Source of the DNA: Leuconostoc rapi | Lineage (GTDB): Bacteria; Bacillota; Bacilli; Lactobacillales; Lactobacillaceae | Direction: 5' to 3' | Assembly: GCF_016908715.1 (NCBI RefSeq) | Contig: NZ_JAFBEK010000007.1 | Coordinates: 1-64,000, forward strand | DNA: 64,000 nucleotides | Part shown: positions 56,497-64,000 of the stretch, piece by piece | Layout of the letters: each line of letters begins with the position of its first letter | How positions within the stretch are numbered: the first letter of the stretch is position 1 | Notes under the pieces: generated by a model | Told to the model about the DNA's origin: nothing | The model's database searches: none | Seen by the model: the letters and a program-made list of their open reading frames with translations, nothing else | Program-made: the position numbers and the translations under genes

Positions 56497-57336
56497 ATGA
56501 AAAAAAATAAAACAGTGACACTAACCGTGATTGTTATCTTGATTATACTAGCTGTGGTTGGCTTGTTATCAAATAAATCTTCAAATTCGCCAACGACTGG
56601 CACGAAAAAAACGATTAAGTTAGGCAGCTCTCCGGGTCCTTACAGTGAATTATTTATCAAGGGGATAAAACCCATTCTTGAAAAACAGGGCTACCATGTT
56701 GTCAACAAATCGTTTAGTAATTTACTCAATGCAGATATTGCTTTGAGTGATAATCAAATTGATCTGAACGTTGATCAGCATACTGCCTATCTTAATAATT
56801 TTAATCAGGAGAAAAACGCACATTTAGTTGGATTGACTAAGATACCAACAGTTCCCACAGGTATTTATTCAGGAAATAAAAAATCACTAAACGCAATTAG
56901 TTCTGGTGACCGTATTGCCATTCCAAACGATCCGGCTAACGCAGCTCGTGCCTATAATCTGCTTGTCAAAGCTGGGTGGATCACACTTAAAACAGGGACT
57001 GTAGCGATTCATGCAACAACTCAAGACATTGCGACTAATAAGTATCATTTAAAAATAACAGAATTAGATTCGTCAACTATTCCACGTACAATTAAAGATT
57101 TTGATTATATTATTTTGCCTGGTTCCGTTGCTTATAACGCAAAAATTTCGACACGAAAAATAATATTGGCTGAAAATATTCGTAGTGATTACCAGTTAGT
57201 TGCTGTGATAAATAAAGAAAATGCTAATAAACAATGGACGCTTGACGTTAAGAAAGCCTACCAGTCGAAATCGTTCCAAAAATATTTAGCAGCACATAAT
57301 AAAGATAACTATTGGGTGGTTTCTGATCATAAGTAA
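56497..57336 (+). CDS. NlpA/MetQ-family methionine-binding protein, membrane anchored
   Basis: A 279-residue NLPA-family binding protein: one N-terminal helix (about 7-26), then KLGSSPGPYSELFIKGIKPI, DLNVDQHTAYLNNF and IAIPNDPANAARAYNLL, all MetQ landmarks. MetQ delivers methionine or its derivatives to MetNI. There is no lipobox cysteine after the helix, so it is anchored by the uncleaved helix. No metN or metI gene is adjacent; the ABC partner must be elsewhere. First gene after the methionine T-box, consistent with the assignment. Confidence 0.85.
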   Translation: MKKNKTVTLTVIVILIILAVVGLLSNKSSNSPTTGTKKTIKLGSSPGPYSELFIKGIKPILEKQGYHVVNKSFSNLLNADIALSDNQIDLNVDQHTAYLNNFNQEKNAHLVGLTKIPTVPTGIYSGNKKSLNAISSGDRIAIPNDPANAARAYNLLVKAGWITLKTGTVAIHATTQDIATNKYHLKITELDSSTIPRTIKDFDYIILPGSVAYNAKISTRKIILAENIRSDYQLVAVINKENANKQWTLDVKKAYQSKSFQKYLAAHNKDNYWVVSDHK

Positions 57337-57401
57337 ATGAAGGTCGCGTACTCAGTAAAAAGGAAAATTAACGAACGAAAATCATGTTAGGAGAGTATTG
57401 T

Positions 57402-58163
57402 ATGGTATTAGTAGATTGGGATCACACAATGATTAATGTACCGGAATTGGCAAAAAGTATTGATTTTTTTGCCAATGAGGGCGTTATTTTTAAATTAGGT
57501 GGTCAACACGAGAACTGGGGAACAGCCAATGCATTAGGATATTTCGGTATTAACTACATTGAATTGATTAATGTCTTCGACCAGCAGAAAGCAAATTTAA
57601 TTGATCATGATATTGCCACCGCTGTGTATGATGCGGTACAGGATTTTAATCAGGAGAGGCAACGATTCAATACAATTGCTCTTCGAACCAATGATCTAGA
57701 GAATGTTAGGGAACGTTTAGAACTAGCAGGTATTGGTGTGGGGCCAATTTTAGAAGGTAAACGGCGTAATGAGCAAAATAAATTGATAACATGGCGTATC
57801 TTTTTTATTAATGATGATATTGACGGACTACCATATCCATTTTTTATTGACTGGCAAACATCAGATCAAGACAGAGAACAACAATTAATAGAACAAGAAC
57901 TAATACAAACACATCCTATTGGCGCTTTAAAAGTTGTCAAGGCTGTATTTGAGGTGAATAACCCGTTGAAAGTCTCACAACAATGGGCTAACTTAATCGA
58001 TCGTGTTGCCACGGAGGAACATGGGGAATTTATTGTGCCGATCGGGGAAAGAACTTTGGAATTCGTAGCAGGACCTGCAAATCATCTTATATCACTTCAT
58101 TTTTCTGGAGCCAATCATCAGCAGACGATTAATTTAGGCGAAGCACAGTTGGTTTTCGATTAA
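57402..58163 (+). CDS. VOC-superfamily (glyoxalase-like) protein
   Basis: A 253-residue protein with two paired beta-alpha-beta-beta-beta units. The first has DWDHTMINVPELAKSIDFF and ANALGYFGINYIELINVF with possible metal ligands His and Glu; the second begins near residue 150. It resembles the glyoxalase-like domain family whose members have unknown substrates. ATG 57402 follows TTAGGAGAG; the ATG at 57384 precedes that site and is not used. In a methionine-controlled operon it may act on a sulfur compound, but that is speculative. Confidence 0.75.
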   Translation: MVLVDWDHTMINVPELAKSIDFFANEGVIFKLGGQHENWGTANALGYFGINYIELINVFDQQKANLIDHDIATAVYDAVQDFNQERQRFNTIALRTNDLENVRERLELAGIGVGPILEGKRRNEQNKLITWRIFFINDDIDGLPYPFFIDWQTSDQDREQQLIEQELIQTHPIGALKVVKAVFEVNNPLKVSQQWANLIDRVATEEHGEFIVPIGERTLEFVAGPANHLISLHFSGANHQQTINLGEAQLVFD

Positions 58164-58256
58164 TTACTTGGTATGAAAATATCTGCGAATGGATTGGATC
58201 ATGAATACTAACGTTATTATTGCAAAGATTTGAGAAGCAAGAGAGGTGGGCGAAAC

Positions 58257-59423
58257 ATGACAAAACTATCAAAAAGCGAATTAGAAAAACAATTAATTGC
58301 TTATCGGCACGACTTTCATCAGTATCCTGAAGTTGCTGATAATGAAGTGCGAACAACAGCTAAAATTAAAGCAATTTTGCAAGATTGGGGTATAAAGATT
58401 TTGCCTACTAATTTGAAGACAGGTGTTTTTGCAGAAATTGGCGAATCGTCAGGTCCGGTAGTGGGTTTGAGAGCAGATATTGATGCCTTACCTATTCAGG
58501 AAAATTCCGGGGTGGCATTTAGTTCTAAAATACCTGGTGTGATGCATGCATGTGGTCATGATACGCATATAGCCGCGCTATTAGGTGCAGCTTACTTATT
58601 AAAGCAACAAGAAAAGCAATTAGCAGGTACGGTCAAACTTATTTTCCAGTTATCAGAAGAGGATAAAGAAGGCGCTTTGCAAGTGATTCAGGATGGTCAA
58701 TTACAAAATGTTGATGCCATTTTAGGATTTCACAATACACCACATCAAGTAACTGGGGACGTTGGTATTCGATCAGGCATTGTCAATGGGGCAATTGACA
58801 AATTTAAAGTGACCTTACGAGGGTTAGGGACACATGCTTCTAAACCAGAAAAAGGACATGATACAATTGTTGCCCTAGGAGCTGAAATCAATGCATTACA
58901 ATCAATAGTTAGTCGCAACTTGAGTGCTTTTGAGGCCGGTGTCTTGAGCATTACTCATGTCAATGCAGGTAACACATGGAATATTTTACCTGAGGAGGCT
59001 TTTTTTGAAGGCACTGTTCGAACTGCTAGCTCATCATCAAGAGAAATCATAAAAAAACGTTTTCTTGACGTTGTCAACTACACGGCAAAGGCGCATCAAG
59101 TAACTGCGGAGATAGATTGGTATGCGGGTGATCCATCTGTTAATAACCATGCGGAGTTAACGGCCATTGTAAAAGATGAAACGAGTAAATTTGCGCCTGT
59201 CTATGAGCAAGAACCTGCTTTAGGCAGTGATGATTTTGCGTGTTACCAAATCACAGTACCTGGCGTGTATGTCAACATTGGTAATGGGGAAAATGTGGAT
59301 TTACATAATGATCATTTTAAGTCAGATGACGGTGTGGTCCTTGCGGGTAGTCAGTTTTTTGAAAAAAATGCCATTCGCTTATTGAAAGAATTGAAACAGC
59401 ATGCGATAAATTTGGCATTGTAA
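58257..59423 (+). CDS. M20-family amidohydrolase/deacylase
   Basis: A 388-residue M20D peptidase: RHDFHQYPEVADNE, VGLRADIDALPIQE, MHACGHDTHIAALLGAA with metal-binding Cys and His, and QLSEEDKEGA with the catalytic Glu pair. A dimerisation domain is inserted at about 180-295. Family members remove acyl groups from amino acids or act as aminoacylases. In this operon an N-acyl-methionine or N-acyl-cysteine substrate fits well; direct proof is lacking. Start ATG 58257 with an AGAGGTGG site. Confidence 0.88.
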   Translation: MTKLSKSELEKQLIAYRHDFHQYPEVADNEVRTTAKIKAILQDWGIKILPTNLKTGVFAEIGESSGPVVGLRADIDALPIQENSGVAFSSKIPGVMHACGHDTHIAALLGAAYLLKQQEKQLAGTVKLIFQLSEEDKEGALQVIQDGQLQNVDAILGFHNTPHQVTGDVGIRSGIVNGAIDKFKVTLRGLGTHASKPEKGHDTIVALGAEINALQSIVSRNLSAFEAGVLSITHVNAGNTWNILPEEAFFEGTVRTASSSSREIIKKRFLDVVNYTAKAHQVTAEIDWYAGDPSVNNHAELTAIVKDETSKFAPVYEQEPALGSDDFACYQITVPGVYVNIGNGENVDLHNDHFKSDDGVVLAGSQFFEKNAIRLLKELKQHAINLAL

Positions 59424-59447
59424 AAATAAAATTTTTGGAGGTTAAAA

Positions 59448-60599
59448 ATGGTCGATTTCAACACAGAGTTAATACATGGTGCAGTGGTTAATGATAACCA
59501 TACAGGGGCTATTAACCCGCCGATATATAATTCATCAACGTTCGCATTCAATGATGCGACGACACCCATAAAATGGGACTATGCTAGGTCGGGTAATCCA
59601 ACCCGAGAAGCCTTAGAAGCGTTAATCAAAACGTTAGAAAGTGGCTACAGAGGATTTGGATTTGCTTCAGGACTTTCTGCGATACATGGTGTTTTATCTA
59701 TTTTTCAACCAGGAGATCATCTAGTAGTTGGGGATACGGTTTACGGTGGGACTTTCTCACAACTCAATGATTATTTTAAACGTTGGGGGTTAGAAATAAC
59801 TGCAGTTAATACGCAAGATCTAGCGGCTGTTAAAAAAGCCATACAGTCAAATACGAAAGCTATTTATTTTGAAACGTTTTCAAATCCTTTATTACGTGTG
59901 ACAGATGTTGCAGCAATTAGTCGCATTGCCAAGGCGCATCATATTTTAGAAATCGTTGACAATACGTTGTTAACACCATATCTACAAAAGCCTTTGCAAC
60001 TCGGCGCGGACATCGTGATTCATTCTGCTACCAAATATTTAGGTGGTCATTCAGATGTGATTGCTGGGTTAGTCGTTGTCAACAGTGAGTCACTAGCTAA
60101 TCGCATCTATTTTGCTCAAAATAGACTGGGCGGTACATTGTCTCCAGAAACAGCCAACCTAGTGCGTCGTGGTATCCAGACATTATCGGTTCGTCTTGAT
60201 CGACAGATTGACAATACGAATCGCGTGATTAGCTATCTCAAATCAAATGACTTGGTGGCAAAGATTAATTATCCCAGTGTCAATCAACAATCAGATGATT
60301 TTGAGATTGCTTCGCGTACGACAAAAGGATTCGGCGCAGTGTTATCATTTGAGATTAAAGCAGGTTATGATGCTATTAAGTTTGTTAATAGCCTGAAATT
60401 ATTTAAAATTGCAGTGAGTTTAGGTGCAGTTGAGAGCCTTGTTGAATTACCTGCGACGATGACGCATTTTGAAATACCTAGGGATGAGCGATTGAAAATT
60501 GGAATTAAAGACGAATTGATTCGCATTGCGATTGGTTTAGAGTCAGCAGATGACTTAATTAATGATTTAAAACAAGCATTTGCTCAAATACAGAAATAA
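59448..60599 (+). CDS. Cystathionine gamma-synthase/beta-lyase family PLP enzyme
   Basis: A 383-residue Cys/Met-metabolism enzyme: PPIYNSSTFAF, YARSGNPTREALE, FASGLSAIHGVLS, the PLP-lysine motif SATKYLGGHSDVIAG (Lys about 197) and RRGIQTLSVRLDRQ. Members are MetB, MetC, MetY or MGL-type; MetB, MetC and homocysteine/cysteine lyases cannot be told apart reliably. In this methionine-regulated operon it would form or break cystathionine. Start ATG 59448 behind GGAGG. Confidence 0.88.
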   Translation: MVDFNTELIHGAVVNDNHTGAINPPIYNSSTFAFNDATTPIKWDYARSGNPTREALEALIKTLESGYRGFGFASGLSAIHGVLSIFQPGDHLVVGDTVYGGTFSQLNDYFKRWGLEITAVNTQDLAAVKKAIQSNTKAIYFETFSNPLLRVTDVAAISRIAKAHHILEIVDNTLLTPYLQKPLQLGADIVIHSATKYLGGHSDVIAGLVVVNSESLANRIYFAQNRLGGTLSPETANLVRRGIQTLSVRLDRQIDNTNRVISYLKSNDLVAKINYPSVNQQSDDFEIASRTTKGFGAVLSFEIKAGYDAIKFVNSLKLFKIAVSLGAVESLVELPATMTHFEIPRDERLKIGIKDELIRIAIGLESADDLINDLKQAFAQIQK

Positions 60600-60610
60600 A
60601 GGAAATCATC

Positions 60611-61431
60611 ATGAAAAAGAATTGGATCTATGGGTTAATTATTGCTGCTATTGTGGTCATTGGTGGTGGCTACATCGTACACCATAATCGTGCAGTAAAA
60701 GCAGACAATGGCGACAAAACATCGCTTGTCAAAAAAGGGACATTGACGATTGGCTTGGAGGGCACATATGCGCCATTTTCATATCGCCAAGACGGTAAAC
60801 TCAAAGGATTTGAAGTGGACCTTGCTAAAAAAGTCGCTGAAAAAGCAGGCTTGAAAGCCAAATTTGTACCAACAGCTTGGGATGGACTTATTGCTGGTAT
60901 CGGTGCTAACAAATTTGATGTTGTGTTTAACGATGTTGCGATTACACCAGAGCGTCAGGCAAAATACTTGTTTGCAACGCCTTATCTTTATTCGAGAGAA
61001 GTATTAGTCGTGAAACATGATAATCAAGAATTAAAGAGCTATAAAGATGTTAAGGGACATACATTAGCGGAAGGTGTTGGCACAAATAATGAAACCATTG
61101 CTAAGAAATTTGGCGCTAAGACCATTGCTTCAAGTGAGTTTACCAATCCAATACAGTCAATTTGATCAAGCAAGGGCGAGCAGAGGGGGCTTTCAATGAC
61201 GAAGGTGCATTTGCAACGTACATCAAAGACAATCCTGAAGACGCAAAAATTGTAAAAGCCATTAAAGTACCGACTTCGGCTAGTCCAGCAGCAAAAATTG
61301 CCCCTCTTTTGAATCAAAAGAACAAAGGACTTCAAAAGCAAGTTAACCATGCCATAAAACAATTGAGTGATGATGGGACGATCAAAAAGTTATCAGTTCA
61401 ATACTTTGGTTCTGATTTAACTCAAAAGTAG
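60611..61431 (+). pseudogene. Amino-acid ABC transporter substrate-binding protein, frameshifted
   Basis: A family-3 solute-binding protein: N-terminal helix, then GTLTIGLEGTYAPFSYRQDG, GFEVDLAKKVAEKAGL, WDGLIAGIGANKFDVVFNDV. The frame ends at 61165 after NPIQSI. From about 61157 another frame continues VNLIKQGRAEGAFNDEG and on to TAA 61431, completing a normal ~270-residue protein. One missing base in ATACAGTC explains it. No lipobox Cys. Family members bind cystine, polar amino acids or glutamine; with this operon cystine or methionine-related is likely. No permease or ATPase follows. Confidence 0.85.
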
Positions 61432-61513
61432 TTAAGGGGATGGTGTGCGTTGAATGATTAAAGTGGATTGAATTTTTAAAAATATGACGTTAAACGAACA
61501 GATAATAACTATT

Positions 61514-61550
61514 AAAAACGAAAACCTGCGCATGGCAGGTTTTCGTTTTT
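61514..61550. terminator. Bidirectional terminator
   Basis: AAAAACGAAAACCTGC and GCAGGTTTTCGTTTTT perfect 16-bp stem with a five-base loop, ending the methionine operon and the convergent araC-type gene. Confidence 0.92.
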
Positions 61551-61589
61551 ATTTTGACATAAAATTATGTGTTCATACTTTCAATTCAA

Positions 61590-62435
61590 TTAATAATTGT
61601 GTTTAGAGGATGAATTACTGTGCACGTTTTTAAATTGTGATGGCGCCACACCAACATGTTTTCGAAATGCTTTTGAGAAATGAACATAACTCGTATAACC
61701 GCAGGATAATGCGATAAATTTGATTGACGTATCTGACTTAATTAGCATTTCTTTAGCAGCACGTAGTCGTGTGTTTGTTAAGTATACTTTGGGGCTGATC
61801 TGCAGATAAGTTTTAAATATTCGAAATAAGTAGGTGCGATCAATGCCTAGATAAGTAACAACATCAGTGATTGTGATTGGTGTGTCGTAATTGTTTCGAA
61901 TGTATTGTGTTGCTTTTAAGATTAATATTTTTTTGGGATTCGCATTAATAGACGTCTTGTGATTAAACGTTGCACGTAGTGCGGTTATTAGGCTGATTAG
62001 TTGTGAGGCATAATGTAAATCCTGTGTGTGCTCTAAACGCGACATTTTCAAAATGTTTTCCATTTCATCCTTAACAATGGGCGCTTGAGTCACTGTAAAT
62101 ACTGGACTGTCATCTACTAATGCAACCGTGTCCATCAGCAACGTAACGTAATCACCCGTAAAGCGAATCCACATAGTTGTCCAAGGGTCAGTATGATCGG
62201 CAATCATATTAACAAGAACGCCTGGCTGACAATAAAACATGTTGCCAGCTTGTAAATGATATACCTGTCCGTTACTAATAAAAGTGCCTTTTCCAGATAA
62301 TATTAAATGAAGCATATATCCGGAACGTGCACCAGGTCCATAATGATGGTCCGGTTTAGCCAAATCTACACCGCCAGAGGAAAGGTAGAGGTATGGGTTG
62401 CTGAGAGAATTATTGAATACATATGATTTGTTCAT
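61590..62435 (-). CDS. AraC-family regulator
   Basis: A 281-residue MsmR-like protein: N-terminal cupin (GPGARSGYMLHLILSGKGTF, YHLQAGNMFYCQPGVLV) and two C-terminal helix-turn-helices (ITDVVTYLGIDRTYLFRIFK and KFIALSCGYTSYVHFSKAFRKHVGVAPSQFK). It is divergent from a PTS gene, so it probably activates sugar uptake. Start ATG 62435 has AAGGTG six bases before; the GTG at 62444 overlaps that site. Confidence 0.9.
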   Translation of the reverse strand: MNKSYVFNNSLSNPYLYLSSGGVDLAKPDHHYGPGARSGYMLHLILSGKGTFISNGQVYHLQAGNMFYCQPGVLVNMIADHTDPWTTMWIRFTGDYVTLLMDTVALVDDSPVFTVTQAPIVKDEMENILKMSRLEHTQDLHYASQLISLITALRATFNHKTSINANPKKILILKATQYIRNNYDTPITITDVVTYLGIDRTYLFRIFKTYLQISPKVYLTNTRLRAAKEMLIKSDTSIKFIALSCGYTSYVHFSKAFRKHVGVAPSQFKNVHSNSSSKHNY

Positions 62436-62484
62436 TTTAGTCACCTTATACTAGATCATCTTTTTGATAACAGTATGCAACATT

Positions 62485-62514
62485 TTGATATTGTAAAAGC
62501 GCTTACATTAGAAT
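62485..62514 (+). promoter_or_regulatory. PTS promoter with operator in its spacer
   Basis: TTGATA (62485-62490), 18-bp spacer, TAGAAT (62509-62514). The spacer contains TGTAAAAGCGCTTACA (62492-62507), a cre-like near-palindrome centred on GC; binding of CcpA or a LacI-type repressor would block RNA polymerase. Confidence 0.6.
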
Positions 62515-62574
62515 ACTATAAAGACATAATTAATTGTTATTATAGCATATGCATTAGGGTTTGAAAGGAAAATA

Positions 62575-64000
62575 ATGATGGTAGATAAAAAGCAACAATA
62601 TGATGCCTTTTCTGACGACGTCTTAAAATCTATTGGTGGTAAAGAGAATGCCATCGAAGCATTTCACTGTGCCACACGTTTACGAATAAATTTAAAGGAC
62701 ACAGGTAAGGTTGATAAAGAAGCCTTGGATGAATTGGATTTAGTTGGAGGGGTCAATATTAATAGAAATCAATTACAATTAATTATTGGACCAGGACTAG
62801 TAGATGAAGTGACTAATGAATTTATTTCATACACTGGTATCACAGATTTACAGGCACAAAAAACTGAAATAGCATCAGATGTGAATAAAAAAGACAATGT
62901 TAGTTGGGTATCGCACTTTATTGATGATTTAACAGGTGTATTTACTGAAATATTACCAGGAATTTTAGCAGCTGGTATATTAATTGGGTTAAATAACCTG
63001 ATGACACAAAAGATTATAGGAAACCAATCTCTCGTTACTGCTATTCCTGGATTGAAAGGGATTAGTACGATAGTTAGCTACGGCTCTAGTGGCATTTTTG
63101 CACTATTACCATTACTAGTTGTATATTCTGCCACGAAACGTTATGGTGGTCGTCCGGTTATGGGACTTGCAATGGGGGCTGTTATGATGTCGTCCAGCCT
63201 ACCTTCTTTAAGTGATGTTAGTACGGGCGCTTCAAAAGCTATTATTGCTGATATCTTTGGATGGCAATTATCGTTATATAGTTTTGGTGGTCAAATTATT
63301 GTAGCGTTGATCATGGGTTGGATTATTGCTAAAATTGATAACTATTTCCAAAAACATTTACCAGGTGTTATTCAATTTGTCTTGGCACCTATGCTGACCA
63401 TATTATGCTCAAGTTTTATCTTATTTATGGTTGTAGGTCCAATTGGTATGAGTCTATCCTCATTGGTCACTAACTCACTTGTCTGGATGTCAACAACATT
63501 TGGTATTGTAGGCTACATGATTTTTGGTGGTATTCAGCAACTTATTGTTATTACGGGACTGCATAATATGTTTGGTGCAGTTGAAGCGCAATTAATTGCA
63601 ACAAAGGGAACTGATTTTTTGAATCCGTTATTTAGTGTGGCATTGATGGGACAAGGCGGCGGCGTTCTAGCTTATATGTTTTTGAATAGGCATGACGCCA
63701 AGGCTAAAGAGATTGGCCTATCATCTTTTTTCTCAATTTTGTTTGGTATTTCCGAGCCAGCGTTGTTTGGTATTAATATTAAATATCGATATCCACTAAT
63801 TGGTGGCTGTTTTGGCGGTGCTATTGGGGCGGCCTATGTGTATTTGACCAATCTAACGGCTATCAGTTTTGGAACAACAGGCTTACCTGGTATTGCTATT
63901 GCTTCACCTAATAATAATGGTTATGTCAACTATCTTATCGCCAATTTAATTGGTATGGTGGCGGGATTGATAGTGACGTTATTAGTCGCAGGATTTGTTA
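62575..64000 (+). CDS. PTS sugar transporter EIIBC, incomplete at window end
   Basis: 475 codons are present and the frame is open at the last base. The EIIB domain at 1-80 has IEAFHCATRLRINL with the phosphorylated Cys32. The EIIC domain from about 105 has many helices, with GTTGLPGIAIASP near the end and the conserved FGISEPALFG turn. The layout and EIIC type match the glucose/sucrose/trehalose/beta-glucoside branch, but the sugar cannot be named. Two start codons at 62575 and 62578 follow GAAAGGA; the second has better spacing. An AraC-type regulator is divergent. Confidence 0.88.
   Translation, partial: MMVDKKQQYDAFSDDVLKSIGGKENAIEAFHCATRLRINLKDTGKVDKEALDELDLVGGVNINRNQLQLIIGPGLVDEVTNEFISYTGITDLQAQKTEIASDVNKKDNVSWVSHFIDDLTGVFTEILPGILAAGILIGLNNLMTQKIIGNQSLVTAIPGLKGISTIVSYGSSGIFALLPLLVVYSATKRYGGRPVMGLAMGAVMMSSSLPSLSDVSTGASKAIIADIFGWQLSLYSFGGQIIVALIMGWIIAKIDNYFQKHLPGVIQFVLAPMLTILCSSFILFMVVGPIGMSLSSLVTNSLVWMSTTFGIVGYMIFGGIQQLIVITGLHNMFGAVEAQLIATKGTDFLNPLFSVALMGQGGGVLAYMFLNRHDAKAKEIGLSSFFSILFGISEPALFGINIKYRYPLIGGCFGGAIGAAYVYLTNLTAISFGTTGLPGIAIASPNNNGYVNYLIANLIGMVAGLIVTLLVAGFV

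Overview
The window is a low-GC Firmicutes chromosome segment centred on the replication origin. Gene order (rpmH, rnpA, yidC on one arm; dnaA, dnaN, yaaA, recF, gyrB, gyrA on the other), the DnaA boxes, the LysR/Rgg/PadR regulators, the Asp1-3 proteins and the ribose-to-ribulose-5-phosphate gene set suggest a heterofermentative lactic acid bacterium of the Leuconostoc/Weissella group. The genus is an inference; no rRNA gene is present.

Left arm, 1-15.7 kb, read mostly on the minus strand: a methionine-salvage pair (mtnE, and mtnU with a frameshift), menB and a hotdog thioesterase, an orphan accessory-Sec trio asp1-asp2-asp3 with no secA2/secY2, xpt next to a parS site, a CorA-like channel, a GNAT protein, signal peptidase lepB, a membrane glycerophosphodiesterase, yidC-rnpA-rpmH, yebC and a pseudouridine synthase. 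oriC lies in two DnaA-box clusters flanking dnaA (about 15.76-16.05 kb and 17.5-17.7 kb).

Right arm, 16-35 kb: dnaA to gyrA (with a parS inside gyrA), a PadR/DUF4097/PspC envelope-stress operon under a 19-bp-armed palindrome, a LysR/EamA pair, a frameshifted drug/metabolite transporter, an orphan small helical protein, and a MacAB-like ABC export operon.

Accessory stretch, 35-50 kb: a CadD exporter with a CzrA-type metal sensor, a cluster of very small and decaying genes, an amino acid permease with LysR, two divergent Rgg-MFS modules, an IS3-family element with a target duplication inside the end of one rgg, and a gutted peptide locus. The peptide locus has a 46-residue candidate precursor, an attenuator, a gene cut by a second IS3-family element, and the tail of what looks like an ABC-2 permease followed by an inverted IS-end remnant.

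Right end, 50-64 kb: a nucleoside/ribose regulon (nupC, two nucleoside hydrolases, a LacI-type regulator, rbsK, rpiA) tied together by two identical 16-bp operators; a T-box leader whose specifier reads as methionine AUG, preceding an operon of a MetQ-like protein, a VOC protein, an M20 amidohydrolase, a cystathionine lyase/synthase and a frameshifted amino-acid-binding protein; and an AraC regulator divergent from a PTS EIIBC gene that runs off the window.
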